DNA from: Nereocystis luetkeana
Lineage: Eukaryota > Sar > Phaeophyceae > Laminariales > Laminariaceae
Length of the DNA stretch: 64,000 bases
Assembly (NCBI GenBank): GCA_031213475.1
Contig: JARUPZ010000021.1
Location: 4,874,438 to 4,938,437, forward strand
Direction: 5' to 3'
Program-made: the position numbers and the translations under genes
The notes under the pieces: generated by a model
What the model saw: only the letters and a program-made list of their open reading frames with translations
Database searches by the model: none
What the model was told of the DNA's origin: nothing
In this document: positions 12,119-41,888 of the stretch, in pieces
How positions within the stretch are numbered: position 1 is the first letter of the stretch
How the letters are laid out: every line of letters starts with the position of its first letter

Positions 12119-13392
12119 GGATATATGACAACAAACGCTCTACATTTGTTTTCCCCCCAAGACACCCACAGCCAAGTTTTTGCGGACATTCCCGCGGCTT
12201 CGCTAACGCACGTGTTATCCAACGTGCTCCTACTAACAGCTCCGAACCAGTGAGCTTCTACAGCACTGGGGGTGGTACACCCCTCGATATTCACGTTTTT
12301 GTTTGTTTGTTTGTTTGTTGACCTTCGGCAGCTAGTAGGCAAAAACTTCACCGCGCTTCCATGACCAGCTGGGTCGTGCGTCGACTCGAACAGCTCGGTG
12401 GTTGTGGGACATGACGACCTGTGCTGTCGTTCACTGCGGTAGCACACGGCAGCGGGAGTACGTCGTCTTGTCTCCCGCCTATGCCGCTCGCATACTAGCT
12501 GTCCCCCCCCCCCCCCCCCCCATCCCCCGCCGCGGTTAAAATGCCAAAATCAACCAAACACAAGTGACAAAAAGTGTGCGGAAACACACGGACTGAAAAT
12601 GCATCACACAGACCGAGTAGGAACACTCTACAACCTCAGCGTCGACCCGCTTCAGCCTCCAAACAAAACCCTCAGGGTGGCTTCTGCTCGGAGTCAGGAG
12701 GGGGGGCTCAACCTCGACCCGCCCCCCCCCCCCTCCCCTGCCGACGGTTCCCGTGCCTATATCTCTCCACCCTCTCATCGCTGCAAAATGTATCACACCT
12801 AAATCAAGTAGTTTGTTCTCAAAAACGTGGGAGCAGTTCTCAAGCCTGTAGAGCTGGAAAAAACGATCCCACACAAAATCCAAGTGGTTGCGCCCCGGGA
12901 AGCATGGGGTGCGGTTCTTAAGCCCCGGGCTGGCTGCGGGCGATCAATACAAAGCTTCGATCAAGCCGTCGTCTCAAGACCTCAGGAGAGGAGGGTGATA
13001 GCCCTCCCTCCGCCTGAGCCCGCGACAGCCACACAACGACCCCAAACAACCCGACAACAACAGCAACAATCACCACCACCACCACCACCACAACCACAAC
13101 AACAACAGCAACATCGGCGACCAACGCTGTGAGCACACAGCACTACAGCACTGCTCCCCGTGCCAACCATGGTCCTCCAAGTTCAGAGACGGAGGGTCGC
13201 TTTTCCTCTCGACAGCGGGGATACGAAACAAACAAAAGTAGCGCAAACGAAAAAGGCGGACGATGTCGTCGCGCAAGCGGTGCGGTGAGCACTCACGTGG
13301 AGCGGTGAAGACTCAAGAGGATGCGAGCACTCAATCAAGACCCAAGAACCACGGTGATGGAGCATTTTTCCCCCCCCTCCCCAACCCCGCTT
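12119..13392. other. Gene-poor interval downstream of galE
   Basis: No gene is recognised. It holds a C-run (12504-12530), a (GTTT)n patch (12298-12319), and CAA/CCA triplet runs (13050-13112) that create poly-Gln/Pro open frames. Confidence 0.5.
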
Positions 13393-13918
13393 TCGCAGAC
13401 AGAAACTCAACGCTTTGACCGAATGCAACGCCCTGTGCCAAATAAAACGCCTGAACCGAATACAACGCCTTGACCGAATACAATGCCTTCACCGAATAAA
13501 AAACGTTTGTTTTCATTTTGAAGCCTCCACGTGAGTGCTTCGCCTGCCTTCGGCGAACGAAACGCCTGCACATGAATACAGCATACCTGGTAGTGGCCGA
13601 ATGCAATGCCTCGCTTCACCGAGTGCAATACCTGCCTTGACCAAACGTAACAACGTCATCGAATGCAACGTCTTCACCGAACGAAACGCCCCCACAATAA
13701 GGCAATACCTTTATCGAATGCAACGCCCGCCTTCACCGAATGCAACGCCGGCCTTCGCCAATGCAATGTCTTCCCCAGCGTAACACCTTCTCCGAATATA
13801 ACGCCTTCACCGAATGTAACAACCTTCACCGAATGCAACGTCTTCACCGAAGGCGGCGCATTCACCAAATGTAACGCCCGCACCGAATGCAACGCCTTCA
13901 CCAAATGCAACGCCTGGC
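13393..13918. repeat. Degenerate 18-bp minisatellite abutting the galE stop codon
   Basis: Many imperfect copies of ACCGAATGCAACGCCTTC (plus-strand sense) run right up to the galE stop codon at 13919-13921. The galE 3' UTR therefore probably consists largely of this array read as its reverse complement. The array gives several short repeat-peptide open frames that are not genes. Confidence 0.75.
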
Positions 13919-32955
<19,037 letters not shown>

Positions 32956-32987
32956 TGCTGCTGCGCTGCTGCTGCTGCTGCTGTTGC

Positions 32988-33027
<40 letters not shown>

Positions 33028-34162
33028 GCTCTTGCGCTTGGATTTGGTTTGTTGATACTTATCCAGCCGGAGGATTGATCGGTATCGACGGTGGCGATAT
33101 AGGCTTGACAGAGAAGAGAGAGGGCGATGAGGAGGAGGAAGGCGGCGCGAGGCGCTATCGAAGATGCTGTCAAAAGCTGGGTAGAAAAAAAGTGTGTCGG
33201 ATGCACGAGCGAGGGCACAAAAGTTGTGTAGTGCGGAGGTGCGGAGGATGTGGATGATATAGCAGCAGGTGGGAGAGACAGAGCAGAGAGAGCGCGCTGG
33301 TCGCCAGTCACAAAAAGGACATCTTGGAGAAAAACACGGAGAGAGAAAAATAATCAAACCAAGAAACGGAACAACAGACAACAGCGGCGGCGGTGAGTTG
33401 CAGCGAAGTGCCAGAACATTTTTTTTTTTCTCGAAAAAATCTAAAATTGAATTGAATGAGGTTGATGGTTGATGGGGACCGCGAAATATCCGAGAATTCC
33501 GAATACATTTCGTGTCAGCCGTGTGCACGCCAGCAGCCAGACACTCAGAGGCTATCTCATCTATCGGCAGCGGTGCACAACGTGCATACACATTGCCTGC
33601 CAGATAGTATTCTGACGACCAGTGCAGCGTACAGCGATACATGGGTATTAATTAGTGCGTATTGCTTCCGATGATCGTGTATCACCACGTAAGCACAGCA
33701 GCTGTATCATCATCGTTGTTTGAATAAAAAGGCTCTGTTGCTTTTTCTTAGAATATTCTGGGAGATACATTTGTTTTAACATTGCTTCGAAGGCGTTTTG
33801 AGTAAAATTGAGAATTGAGAGTGGAGAGGTTTCGAAGTTGGACCGCATTTTGTTGCTCTTTCGCAGCACAAGCAAAGCGGAATACCTCGTACACACGCAG
33901 CGAGCAGAGCACGAGTCTCACACGCACAGCCCCTCCACCCCACCCACTACTCTCCTACAAATATCTCCTACAAAGCGATCCCACCGTGAGAGGCCCCGCA
34001 GTTGCTTCCCGGAGGAAGAACCTCCTCAATCAGAAGGACCAAAGACTGACCGAGAACAATAGAACATTTCAGCGAGTTTCTTGTTCTTCTTCTGCTATCT
34101 CTGAGTTATCCACATCATCGCACCGCCTGTACCGCGTACAGCAGCAGAGACAGACCACAACA
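32956..34162. promoter_or_regulatory. Divergent promoter region between galE and UAP1
   Basis: The two start codons are 1207 bp apart and point away from each other with no other gene between, so both promoters must lie here. I cannot place transcription starts. Both leaders are unusually open: the in-frame upstream sequence has no stop for about 229 codons (galE) and 116 codons (UAP1). Confidence 0.6.
32961..33026 (-). repeat. CAG repeat in the galE 5' leader
   Basis: An interrupted (CAG)n in galE sense, with about 11 uninterrupted triplets at 32991-33025, starting a few bases upstream of the ATG. It is in frame with galE and would encode poly-Ala/Ser if translation began further upstream. 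Confidence 0.85.
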
Positions 34163-35710
34163 ATGGGCGACCTTTCCACCACGAGCGGCCAGGTGCCCGA
34201 GGACCTGCGCGCGGCCTACTCCGAGCACGGCCAGGAACAGGTGTTCGAGTACGTGGACAGCGGGGTGGTCAAGGCGCCCGAAGAGATCGACGCCCTCGTT
34301 ACCCAGCTCCGCTCGATCGACCTCCCCCGCCTGCATGATCTGCACAAGTCAACCGACTCTCCTACCGCACCCGATGCTGACTCCTCTTCTCCCGACGAGT
34401 CCACCCTCGAGGAGATGAAGCCCATCGAGTCCTTCGGGAGCCTGGACTCCGCCCCGGCCGAGGACAAGGACCGTTGGTACAAAACGGGGCTCAAAGCGGT
34501 GGCGGAAGGCAAGGTGGCGGTTGTCGTGCTGAGCGGTGGACAGGGCACCCGCCTCGGCTTCTCCGGGCCTAAGGGAATGTACGACATCGGGCTGCCTTCT
34601 GGCAAGACCCTCTTCCAGCTGCAGGCTGAGAGGTTGCTCCGCGTTTGTGCGCTAGCCCGGGGCAGCGACAATGGCACACCCCCCGCCGCTGGGGCTGACG
34701 CTGGCACCCCCAGTGGCGCGCGCATCCCGTGGTACATCATGACGAGCCCCCTCAACGACGCAGCCACCCGAGAGTTCTTCGCCTCCCACAAGTTCTTCGG
34801 CGTCCCCGAGGCCGATGTGTTTTTCTTCTCGCAGGGCACGCTCCCCTGCATGACGAGGGAGGGCAAGATCATCCTCGAGAGCGCGGGCCGCGTGGCAATG
34901 GCTCCCGACGGCAACGGAGGCATCTACCCGGCCCTGCAGCAGAAGGGCGCCCTGGAAGACATGCGCCTCCGCGGGGTGGAACACCTGCACGTGTTTTCCA
35001 TCGACAACGCCCTCGTTCGCGTCGCCGACCCCCACTTCTTGGGCTACTGCGTCGAGAACGGTGCCGACTGCGGGAATAAGTCGGTGTGGAAGTCGGAACC
35101 GGAAGAGAAAGTAGGCGTCGTCGTGTCCCGGGGCGGCAAGCCTTGCGTAGTCGAGTACTCGGAGATGAGCCAGGAGACCTGCGAGCGAAGGGATGGCGCG
35201 AGCGGCAGGCTGGTTTTCGGCGCCGGCAACATTTGCAACCACTACTTCTCCCGGGGTTTCTTGGAGGACACGGTAATCCCAGGGATGGGCGACATGTACC
35301 ACGTCGCGCACAAGAAGATCCCCGCGGCCGACGGCCCCTCCGGAGAGACCCGCAAGCCTTCCGAGAACAACGGGATCAAGCTCGAGTCCTTCATCTTCGA
35401 CGTCTTCCCGCTCTCCAAGAAGATGGTCCTCTTTGAGGCGTCCCGCGCGGACGAGTTTGCCCCGGTCAAGAACGCTCCGGGCACGGCGACAGACTCGCCT
35501 GACACCGCGCGCGAGATGATCTCCGAGCAGGCAAAACGCTGGGCGCGGGCGGCAGGTGCCAGCCGCCCCGGGGAGGGGGAGGAGGAGGGCGGAGGAGGCG
35601 GCGGAGGGGGGGGGGGGCAGTGCGAGGTTTCTCCCCTGGTGTCCTACGGCGGGGAGGGTTTGCAGGACCGGGTTGGTGAGATGGAGAAGGCGGTTTTCCG
35701 GCTTGAGTGA
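34163..35710 (+). CDS. UAP1: UDP-N-acetylglucosamine pyrophosphorylase (515 aa, one exon)
   Basis: Forms UDP-GlcNAc and PPi from UTP and GlcNAc-1-phosphate, the last step of the hexosamine pathway, in the cytosol. Residues 123-132 (LSGGQGTRLG) are the nucleotide-binding loop, followed by PKGMYDIGLPSGKTLFQ at 136-152. Family blocks follow in order: MTSPLND (193-199), FFSQGTLPC (221-229), MAPDGNGGIY (246-255), FSIDN (278-282), SEMSQE (333-338), FGAGNICNHYF (352-362), NGIKLESFIFDVFP (403-416) and EFAPVKNAPG (431-440). Length fits eukaryotic UAP1 (about 480-520 aa). ATG 34163 was chosen by family length and context ACAACAATGG; the frame is open further upstream. A Gly-rich tract (about 476-485) interrupts the C-terminal region. 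Intronless, unlike its neighbour galE, from which it diverges. UDP-GalNAc activity is possible but not decidable here. Confidence 0.95.
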   Translation: MGDLSTTSGQVPEDLRAAYSEHGQEQVFEYVDSGVVKAPEEIDALVTQLRSIDLPRLHDLHKSTDSPTAPDADSSSPDESTLEEMKPIESFGSLDSAPAEDKDRWYKTGLKAVAEGKVAVVVLSGGQGTRLGFSGPKGMYDIGLPSGKTLFQLQAERLLRVCALARGSDNGTPPAAGADAGTPSGARIPWYIMTSPLNDAATREFFASHKFFGVPEADVFFFSQGTLPCMTREGKIILESAGRVAMAPDGNGGIYPALQQKGALEDMRLRGVEHLHVFSIDNALVRVADPHFLGYCVENGADCGNKSVWKSEPEEKVGVVVSRGGKPCVVEYSEMSQETCERRDGASGRLVFGAGNICNHYFSRGFLEDTVIPGMGDMYHVAHKKIPAADGPSGETRKPSENNGIKLESFIFDVFPLSKKMVLFEASRADEFAPVKNAPGTATDSPDTAREMISEQAKRWARAAGASRPGEGEEEGGGGGGGGGGQCEVSPLVSYGGEGLQDRVGEMEKAVFRLE

Positions 35711-37019
35711 GTGGGGTAGTGAGAATTGACTCTCTCATGATCGTCTCGTTCGCTTCGTGTTGGTTCGTGGAGTATACTTGTAGTGATTTTTTTTGTCAGC
35801 TTGGCTGTACAGCAGTATATTTTAGCATGGTGCTGTTTTACAACGGGCGGCGATCGCGGCCCAAAACCTCAGTCACTTTGACTCTTGACGTTTGCGGTTG
35901 ATAAACGTCACGCTTCTTTCGTGATGTGCGGCGATTTTGACGATTTCCTTACAGCAATCAAGGTTTACCCGAAGTCCGCCACCCTAAGTGCGGCAGGAGG
36001 CAAAGTACCGGGGACGGTTTTATTTCCTCCCCTGATGTCCCGCTACACTAACGGGGGCGGCGGCGGCGGGGGGGGGGCGGTGGCTGCGTTGATTGCCCTC
36101 GAAAGTGCTCGCAGGACACGTTGTCGTAACAGAGGGCTGGTTCGAAAACCTTGAAACCTCATGGACCATAAGTGTGAGTACGACTTGTTTCGAGCACGAC
36201 CCGGTCCGTGCTCTTTTCCCTTTTATTGCCGCCTCTAGTATGACTAAAGCACGTACGTACAACTTACCGAGTCGTCCCCTTTTATTTTCGTCCCCTTAAT
36301 GTAAACTTGCCGTATCTGGTAGGTTGACATTTACTCCCAACCTCCTCGTGCGAATAGCCTTACCCAGCCGCTTCTGCGCTGACGTTTCGCCACCATCTGT
36401 GTAATCATTGTAGACGTTGAATCATGGTTGCCGGCGGAAGTATCATGGTTGGCAGCTGCTTCCATGTCGCTGTCTCCGACGCACCAAGGGCGAGCAATTA
36501 TGAGCCCGCAATCGGTGGGTAGGTCGTACTGCTGTACTGCAGTGATAGCATGATACGTCGCTGGTATGTGTAGCAAGGGCGAGCAATTATGAGATGGAGC
36601 AAACGGTGGGTAGGTTGTAGTACTGTACTGCAGTAATAGCATGATACGTCGCTGGTATGTGTAACGCGGCAGCAGCACAGCAGTGCTGGAGAGACGCCGG
36701 TAGAGTCGAAAGTTTTGAGTTTTGGTCGAGTCGGGGAGCAGGGGCGAAGGGCTTGGTGTTGCGTTTTTGGTGATGTAGGTGTGCCACCAGGTGTGTTGCT
36801 GCTGTCCGTCTGTGCCGCTGGAGTTGCTGTCGTTGTGTGTCGATGCTTTGTTTTCGTGCTGTCCGCTGTTTTTTATTTCGTGTGATGATGGTGATGGTGG
36901 TGGTGATAGTGGTGTCGACGATGATGATGATGGGTGATGATGTTGTTCACGATGATGATGATGATGACGTGGAGTTTTGCTGTAAATTGAGTCACCGCGT
37001 ATCGTTGAAGGTTTCATAA
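35711..37019. other. Gene-free interval downstream of UAP1
   Basis: Contains the UAP1 3' UTR (polyadenylation site not assignable), a short G/GGC-rich patch at 36050-36080, ATG/GAT triplet-rich DNA at 36885-36970 and the duplication listed next. Confidence 0.5.
36486..36666. repeat. 89-bp tandem duplication
   Basis: Units start at 36486 and 36575 with AAGGGCGAGCAATTATGAG and end GATACGTCGCTGGTATGTGT. Within them the CTG/TA words differ between copies (TACTGCTGTACTGCAG versus TAGTACTGTACTGCAG). Confidence 0.8.
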
Positions 37020-37266
37020 CCTCGAACAGATCAGATAGATCATTCCCACAGTCCATGATCTAGATATTTCAAGACAGACATACCAACGATTTTGTATGAT
37101 CTAACTCATGTTGCCGGGTGGAACCCGTGTATTCTGCATGATCTAGCACATGCTTCCTGGGTGGAATCTGTACTATGCAGACCCTGCACAACCCCTCACT
37201 ACGGCAGGCGAGAAACGAGCTGATCTATCTGTAGATAAATCAGATAGATCATAACCTGCCCGAGGT
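37020..37266. repeat. AGATC-rich inverted-repeat element, copy C
   Basis: Inverted relative to copies A and B: starts CGAACAGATCAGATAGATC and ends GCCCGAGGTGTGG, with internal TGTTGCCGGGTGGAACC. Confidence 0.65.
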
Positions 37267-39561
37267 GTGGAAATTTTAGAGCTAATATACAGACTGTTGT
37301 AACGGCAGACAGGAGGGGTACTACATTTCGTTTCTTCGGTGACTCTTTTTGTTGGTGCGGCGCCCGTCGAAAGATGTCTATCAAGTCCCGGGTTGCGTCC
37401 GACGATCTGTTTCGAGCATGTAGTAGCGCCTCAATAGTGTTCTGCTGCACCTAATGTTATCCTGCTCCTGGTGTTGTAGTTTTCATGTCATAGCGACGGT
37501 AATACTGCCTAGAGTCGCTATTAACACTGCTATTCTACCACTTGTTGTGGTTTTCGATTTTGTTGGTAGTACGAGTAGTGGTAGTGGCGGTGGGGGCCAC
37601 TAAAGCTGTACCTCTGTTCCGCCTTGGCACCTCAAATCTGAGCGGGGGGGCCACACGCGAAGGCCTGCCTGTGTTCTCCTGGCGCACGGAGGGGGGGGAG
37701 AGTTCTCATGGGGGGGGGGGGGGCGGGGGGGGCGTTTCTCTACGCGACGCTGCCGTAGCGAGAGGATCGATGCCTCGCGATTGCAACTACAGCAGTGGCC
37801 CCTCACTTGGCGATGCTTTTTTTTTCGTTCTTCGTTTTTTGTGCGGCCCCCTGATTTTGTTGTTTTTCTTTTTGCGAGAATCCCCGTGATGTCTTGGGCG
37901 TGTTTTTTGTGGGAGTTGCCGTTGTTTTCGGTTCACCACTCCGTCCCGAAATATAACGACTTTTTTCACATTAATATTGAATACAAACGGTCCTGTTGTA
38001 TTAGATAGTGTTTTTTGGTGCTGTTCAACCCCCCTTGTTTTTTCTCGAGTCTTTTTTTTCTTGTTTGCGTTCCTTGCAGTTATTCTGCGGAGAGTGTGCA
38101 GCACGTACGTATGTACGTGTGTACGAGGTACGGGTCAATTTTGGATGCTAAAAGGTGGCTACGCTCGTTATATCTCGCCCTTTTCGCGGCCTATTTTTGA
38201 TTCGATTCTATTTTCTAGGTGCCGCACCGACCGGCATCTTGTTGAGATAACCCCAGTCAGTGGTGGTGGCGGTGGAATGTTAACCCGCGTATTCGGAGGA
38301 ACACAGCACTAATCGGAAGTTAATATCCTTCGTACAAGTAATCATCGGGGGGAGTGTGGTTTTAGAGCCCATCGTAGGTCACAATTACTACTGTCTGTGG
38401 TCCCTCGTAATGGCACTGCTGTACCCACGATATCGGGGGCAGGCGGCTTATTACAAGTATGGGAGGGTATCTACAGTGGTAAAAAGGGGTAATTATAACC
38501 CTCCTACGTGCACTGCTGTGCACGCATTTTTGGAGACAAACTACCAGGGAGTTATCGTAGGTGGTGTGGCGTCATTTTCGCGTTTTTTTTTCGTCCGCGT
38601 GGTCAGGGTGTTGTACTGCTTTTGCTGTGCGAGTAAAAAATGTGGGATCGGACATGTCGCGCCTTCGTATACTAAGAAGGATGGTCAGGTGTGGGTGTGT
38701 ATGGTGTCTTCATTAAGTGTGTCCGGGAAAATGTTGTGTCTTGTCCTTCGTTTGTTTTGAGCGGGGTGGGTGTGTGCTTAGACAAGTGGGACGGAAGGTA
38801 TTAATAGTAGTTATGCATACGAAAAGGAGCGAGGTTTTTTTTAATACGCGCGCTGCTCGCTTGCGGGGTGTTTAGAAGGTGTCAGGCACGCCTTGCGTAT
38901 CATTCGTGGCTGGCTGCTGTTGCGCGACGTATGGCTGTCGCGCCACGTATTAATATGATGCTACTGCCTGTGCAAGGTGTTTTCTCCGATAAATATGTAT
39001 ACCTGGTATATATATATATTATATATATGCCGACAAGTATAATGTTCTAGAGATACTCATACGTACGGTACCATGATACCGCTTGCTGTGGATTTTCAGC
39101 GCCGAACTGATGCCTGGATTCCCAGCGGACGACCGACGCTCTTCGCGCTCGTTCCTCTCATAAAGCGCATGTACTTTTTTTCTTTGTACGTAGGAATATG
39201 TTGCTGAATAGGAAAGATGTCCCGTCCGATTCTCGCTCCCTTTCTCTCTCACGTCGCGCGCACACATGTATGATATACGTGCACGTCTCCACGACGTCAC
39301 TGCTGTATTGCCTTATATCATTATTATTATAGTATAAGCTGTTCTCTGTCCCATGAATAATAAGGGCGGTTTGTCGACTATTAATAGCATGTAATCCAAA
39401 TAAATGGTACCTACATTTGGGAACAGAGCTGTACGGCTGTTTTTGTGATGCGCCATATATGTTTCGCAATTTCGCCCGTGACCACAGAACTACTCTATAT
39501 ATGTACATATAGAAGAATTTGCATCTCGCTCGCTAGCGTGAAGAATCCTCACCTTCGTACC
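37267..39561. other. Gene-free interval
   Basis: No gene or known element is recognised. G-runs at 37690-37730, an (AT)-rich patch at 39000-39030, and T-runs that generate hydrophobic open frames. Confidence 0.5.
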
Positions 39562-39935
39562 CCGAACAGATCATCTATCTAATGATCATCGATTCCCACT
39601 TCATGTTGATCTAGCTCTTTGAGGGCAGATACATTAATGATCTGTATAACCTGTATGTGACTGTATGTGATCTAGCTCATCATGTCGCCGGGTGGGAGCT
39701 GTATAACCTGCATGATCTATTACGGGGGACCGTAGTAAATAGGACCAAATATTGTTGGTAAAAATAGGTAGATATATAGGTTTTTGTATATACCACAGGT
39801 CCTATTTGACTATGGTCCCCCGTAATGGGACATATTTCCTGGATTGCCTAATATGTACTGCGCACTCCTGCGCAGCACTCATACCGGCAGGTTAGGATCT
39901 ATCTGATCTATCTGATCTATCTGACCGCCCTGTGG
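39562..39935. repeat. AGATC-rich inverted-repeat element, copy D, split by MITE-2
   Basis: CGAACAGATCATCTATC at the left and ATCTATCTGATCTATCTGA at the right match copy C. A complete MITE-2 lies in the middle, so the MITE entered after the AGATC element. Confidence 0.65.
39718..39827. mobile_element. MITE-2 copy nested in AGATC element
   Basis: TTACGGGGGACCGTAGTAA at the left and CTATGGTCCCCCGTAA at the right, preceded by TA and followed by TG (mutated TA). Confidence 0.8.
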
Positions 39936-40127
39936 AAGAATCAGCATGCGAACACTCCTGTGCTGGCTGTCGACGGGGAAAAATAACGATTTGACGTTAA
40001 CAACACACGCACACGAGTATCTCGCGGTTGGTGTGTAAAACGCATGCTCTTGCAGTACGATACCGGCCCGTTTAAATAAGTACCAAGGTACCTAAGCGAC
40101 AGGGACCTATCCGTATTTCCTGATCTT

Positions 40128-40745
40128 CGCAGAAACCAGAACGAGAGAAACCGACCGGTAAAATACTGGGAAACAGCCAGAAAAATACCAACAATATATA
40201 TATATATTTGCGAAAATTGTCGTTCAGCTTGCTTGTATCATTGTTGTGGCGTTACGGACTGAACCACCAGCCCCCGATGTAAAACCCCGCTTGGAGGGCT
40301 GTGAGTTGCTGTGTTTATGCGAGTTTCCGCTAAACAGCAGATCGAAAAGAACCGACCGGTGATTTACTTGGCAGCCGCCAGCAAAAAGCCAGTAACAATA
40401 TGTAATGGCGGAAATTATCGTTCATCGTGCTTATTGCTTGTATTCTTGTGGCGTTGTGGACTGAACCACCGGCCGCTGATGTAAAATCAGCTTAACCTTG
40501 CCACCGGGAGGGCTGTGAGCTCTGCTATGTTTTCGAGTTCCCGCAAAAGCCGAGAGCGAAAAGCCGACCGGTGTAAAATACCGGGAAACCTTCCAGTATA
40601 GTGCCACAATCATCATATATATCACAACACAATCGCGGAAATTATCGCCCATCACATTCTTGCTGGCTTGCATTCTTCTGGCATAACGGGCAGAAACAAA
40701 AGCACCAACCAGTCGGCAATCGAAGCACCTGTAGAGCTGTGCGGA
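40128..40745. repeat. ~205-bp unit in three tandem copies
   Basis: Units are aligned on CCGACCGGT at about 40151, 40352 and 40564 (spacing 201 and 212). Each unit also carries GCGGAAATTATCG-like and GGACTGAACCACC-like blocks. Divergence of roughly 20-30% implies an old satellite-like triplication. No ORF. Confidence 0.75.
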
Positions 40746-41304
40746 TCGAAAGTCGGCGAGTCGACTGACCCTCAAAATCAGCTGGCTTCGCCACTCGACT
40801 TGCCGGCTAACGGCACCTACCCGGTAGAGCTAGTACCGTAAATAGCGTTGAATTCGCATGGGAGGTGATGCGATCGTTTTTCAGCGGCTCGTTTTTTTTT
40901 TTCAAACGAGAAGGTTGAGGTTGCCAACATTCCGAAAACCAAAAAGGTGTATTCCCGGAAGAAACATCTGGTCCGAAAGAAAGCCCTCCAAAAATATTTA
41001 TTTTCGGCTTGTTTTTATAAAATGATTAAATAAATACGTCCGCTGTGAGTTCGACTGATTATTAAATAGTTGATACTCAGCTTGCTTTGCAAGCTGCGTA
41101 GTACGTCTCGTCTTGTTTGTATAGCATCACCGCACCTCTGTATACCCGTTGTTTCAGAGAAGAACGAGCTCTGAAAAACGATCGCACGCACACCCCACCC
41201 CGTCTCTTCCGTGCGAACTCAATGCTCCCTTGTTAGGGCGGGAAGGCATGAAATCCTGCCGATGACTCACGCGAATCTAAAAAGGATACTGGTAGCTTAT
41301 TATG
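40746..41304. other. Gene-free interval
   Basis: I recognise nothing here. Confidence 0.45.
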
Positions 41305-41308
41305 ACGC

Positions 41309-41407
41309 TCTTGGGGCTGCAGAAATCCGGCTTGGGAGCACCGTCTGGGGACAGGCCAGTCAAATTCCAAGCAGCTTTCCCCCCAAGACAGGGCTGCGGT
41401 CCTGAAC
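41309..41407. mobile_element. Degenerate MITE-1 copy
   Basis: CTGGGGACAGGCCAGTCAAA and the right half with CCCCCCAAGACAGGGCTGCG are recognisable; the termini have decayed. Confidence 0.55.
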
Positions 41408-41423
41408 GGATTTGCACCGATAC

Positions 41424-41532
41424 TATTACGGGGGACCATAGGTAACAGGACCTATGGTATAGATAAAAACCTATATATTTAACCATTTTTACTAAAAAAA
41501 ATTGGTCCTATTAACTATGGTCCCCCGTAATA
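41424..41532. mobile_element. MITE-2 copy, intact
   Basis: A 105-bp element (41426-41530) with TTACGGGGGACCATAG at the left and CTATGGTCCCCCGTAA at the right, flanked by TA on both sides. This is the best reference copy for the family. Confidence 0.88.
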
Positions 41533-41771
41533 CTAGGGCTGTGAACTGGCCGACTATAAGATGCCGACTGGTTAATAGTTGGCCTAGGTAGTACAGGTGA
41601 AGTTGCGTGCGCGGATTGTTCGCGGAGTCCTGCGTCTTTTTTCTGGGGGGGGGGGGGGGGGGGGGCTGACGGCTGGCGAGTTTGTTTATGGCTCGACGTG
41701 TGTATGTGTGTTTTTTTTGTTTAATGGACGAACAGTTTTAAGAAAATAAGTATTTACGAGGGAGGTGTCCA

Positions 41772-41888
41772 CAGTACGGGCGACCATAGTAAATTAGGAC
41801 CTACGATACACACAAAAGCCTACCAGGTATATATTTACATATTTTCACTATCAGTATTTGGTCCTATATACTATCGTACCCTGTAATA
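41772..41888. mobile_element. MITE-2 copy with CCAGG+TA micro-insertion
   Basis: A diverged TIR pair (GTACGGGCGACCATAG / CTATCGTACCCTGTAA). Internally CCTATATATTT of the 41.4-kb copy has become CCTA-CCAGG-TATATATTT. Confidence 0.75.

Noticed and set aside
33815-34162. 116-residue N-terminal extension of UAP1
   Set aside because: Open but Ser/Arg/Gln-rich and outside the family's conserved length; ATG 34163 has better context. Kept only as a finding about leaders.
34216-35311. Long minus-strand frames over UAP1
   Set aside because: Antisense shadows of a GC-rich coding exon; no independent motifs.
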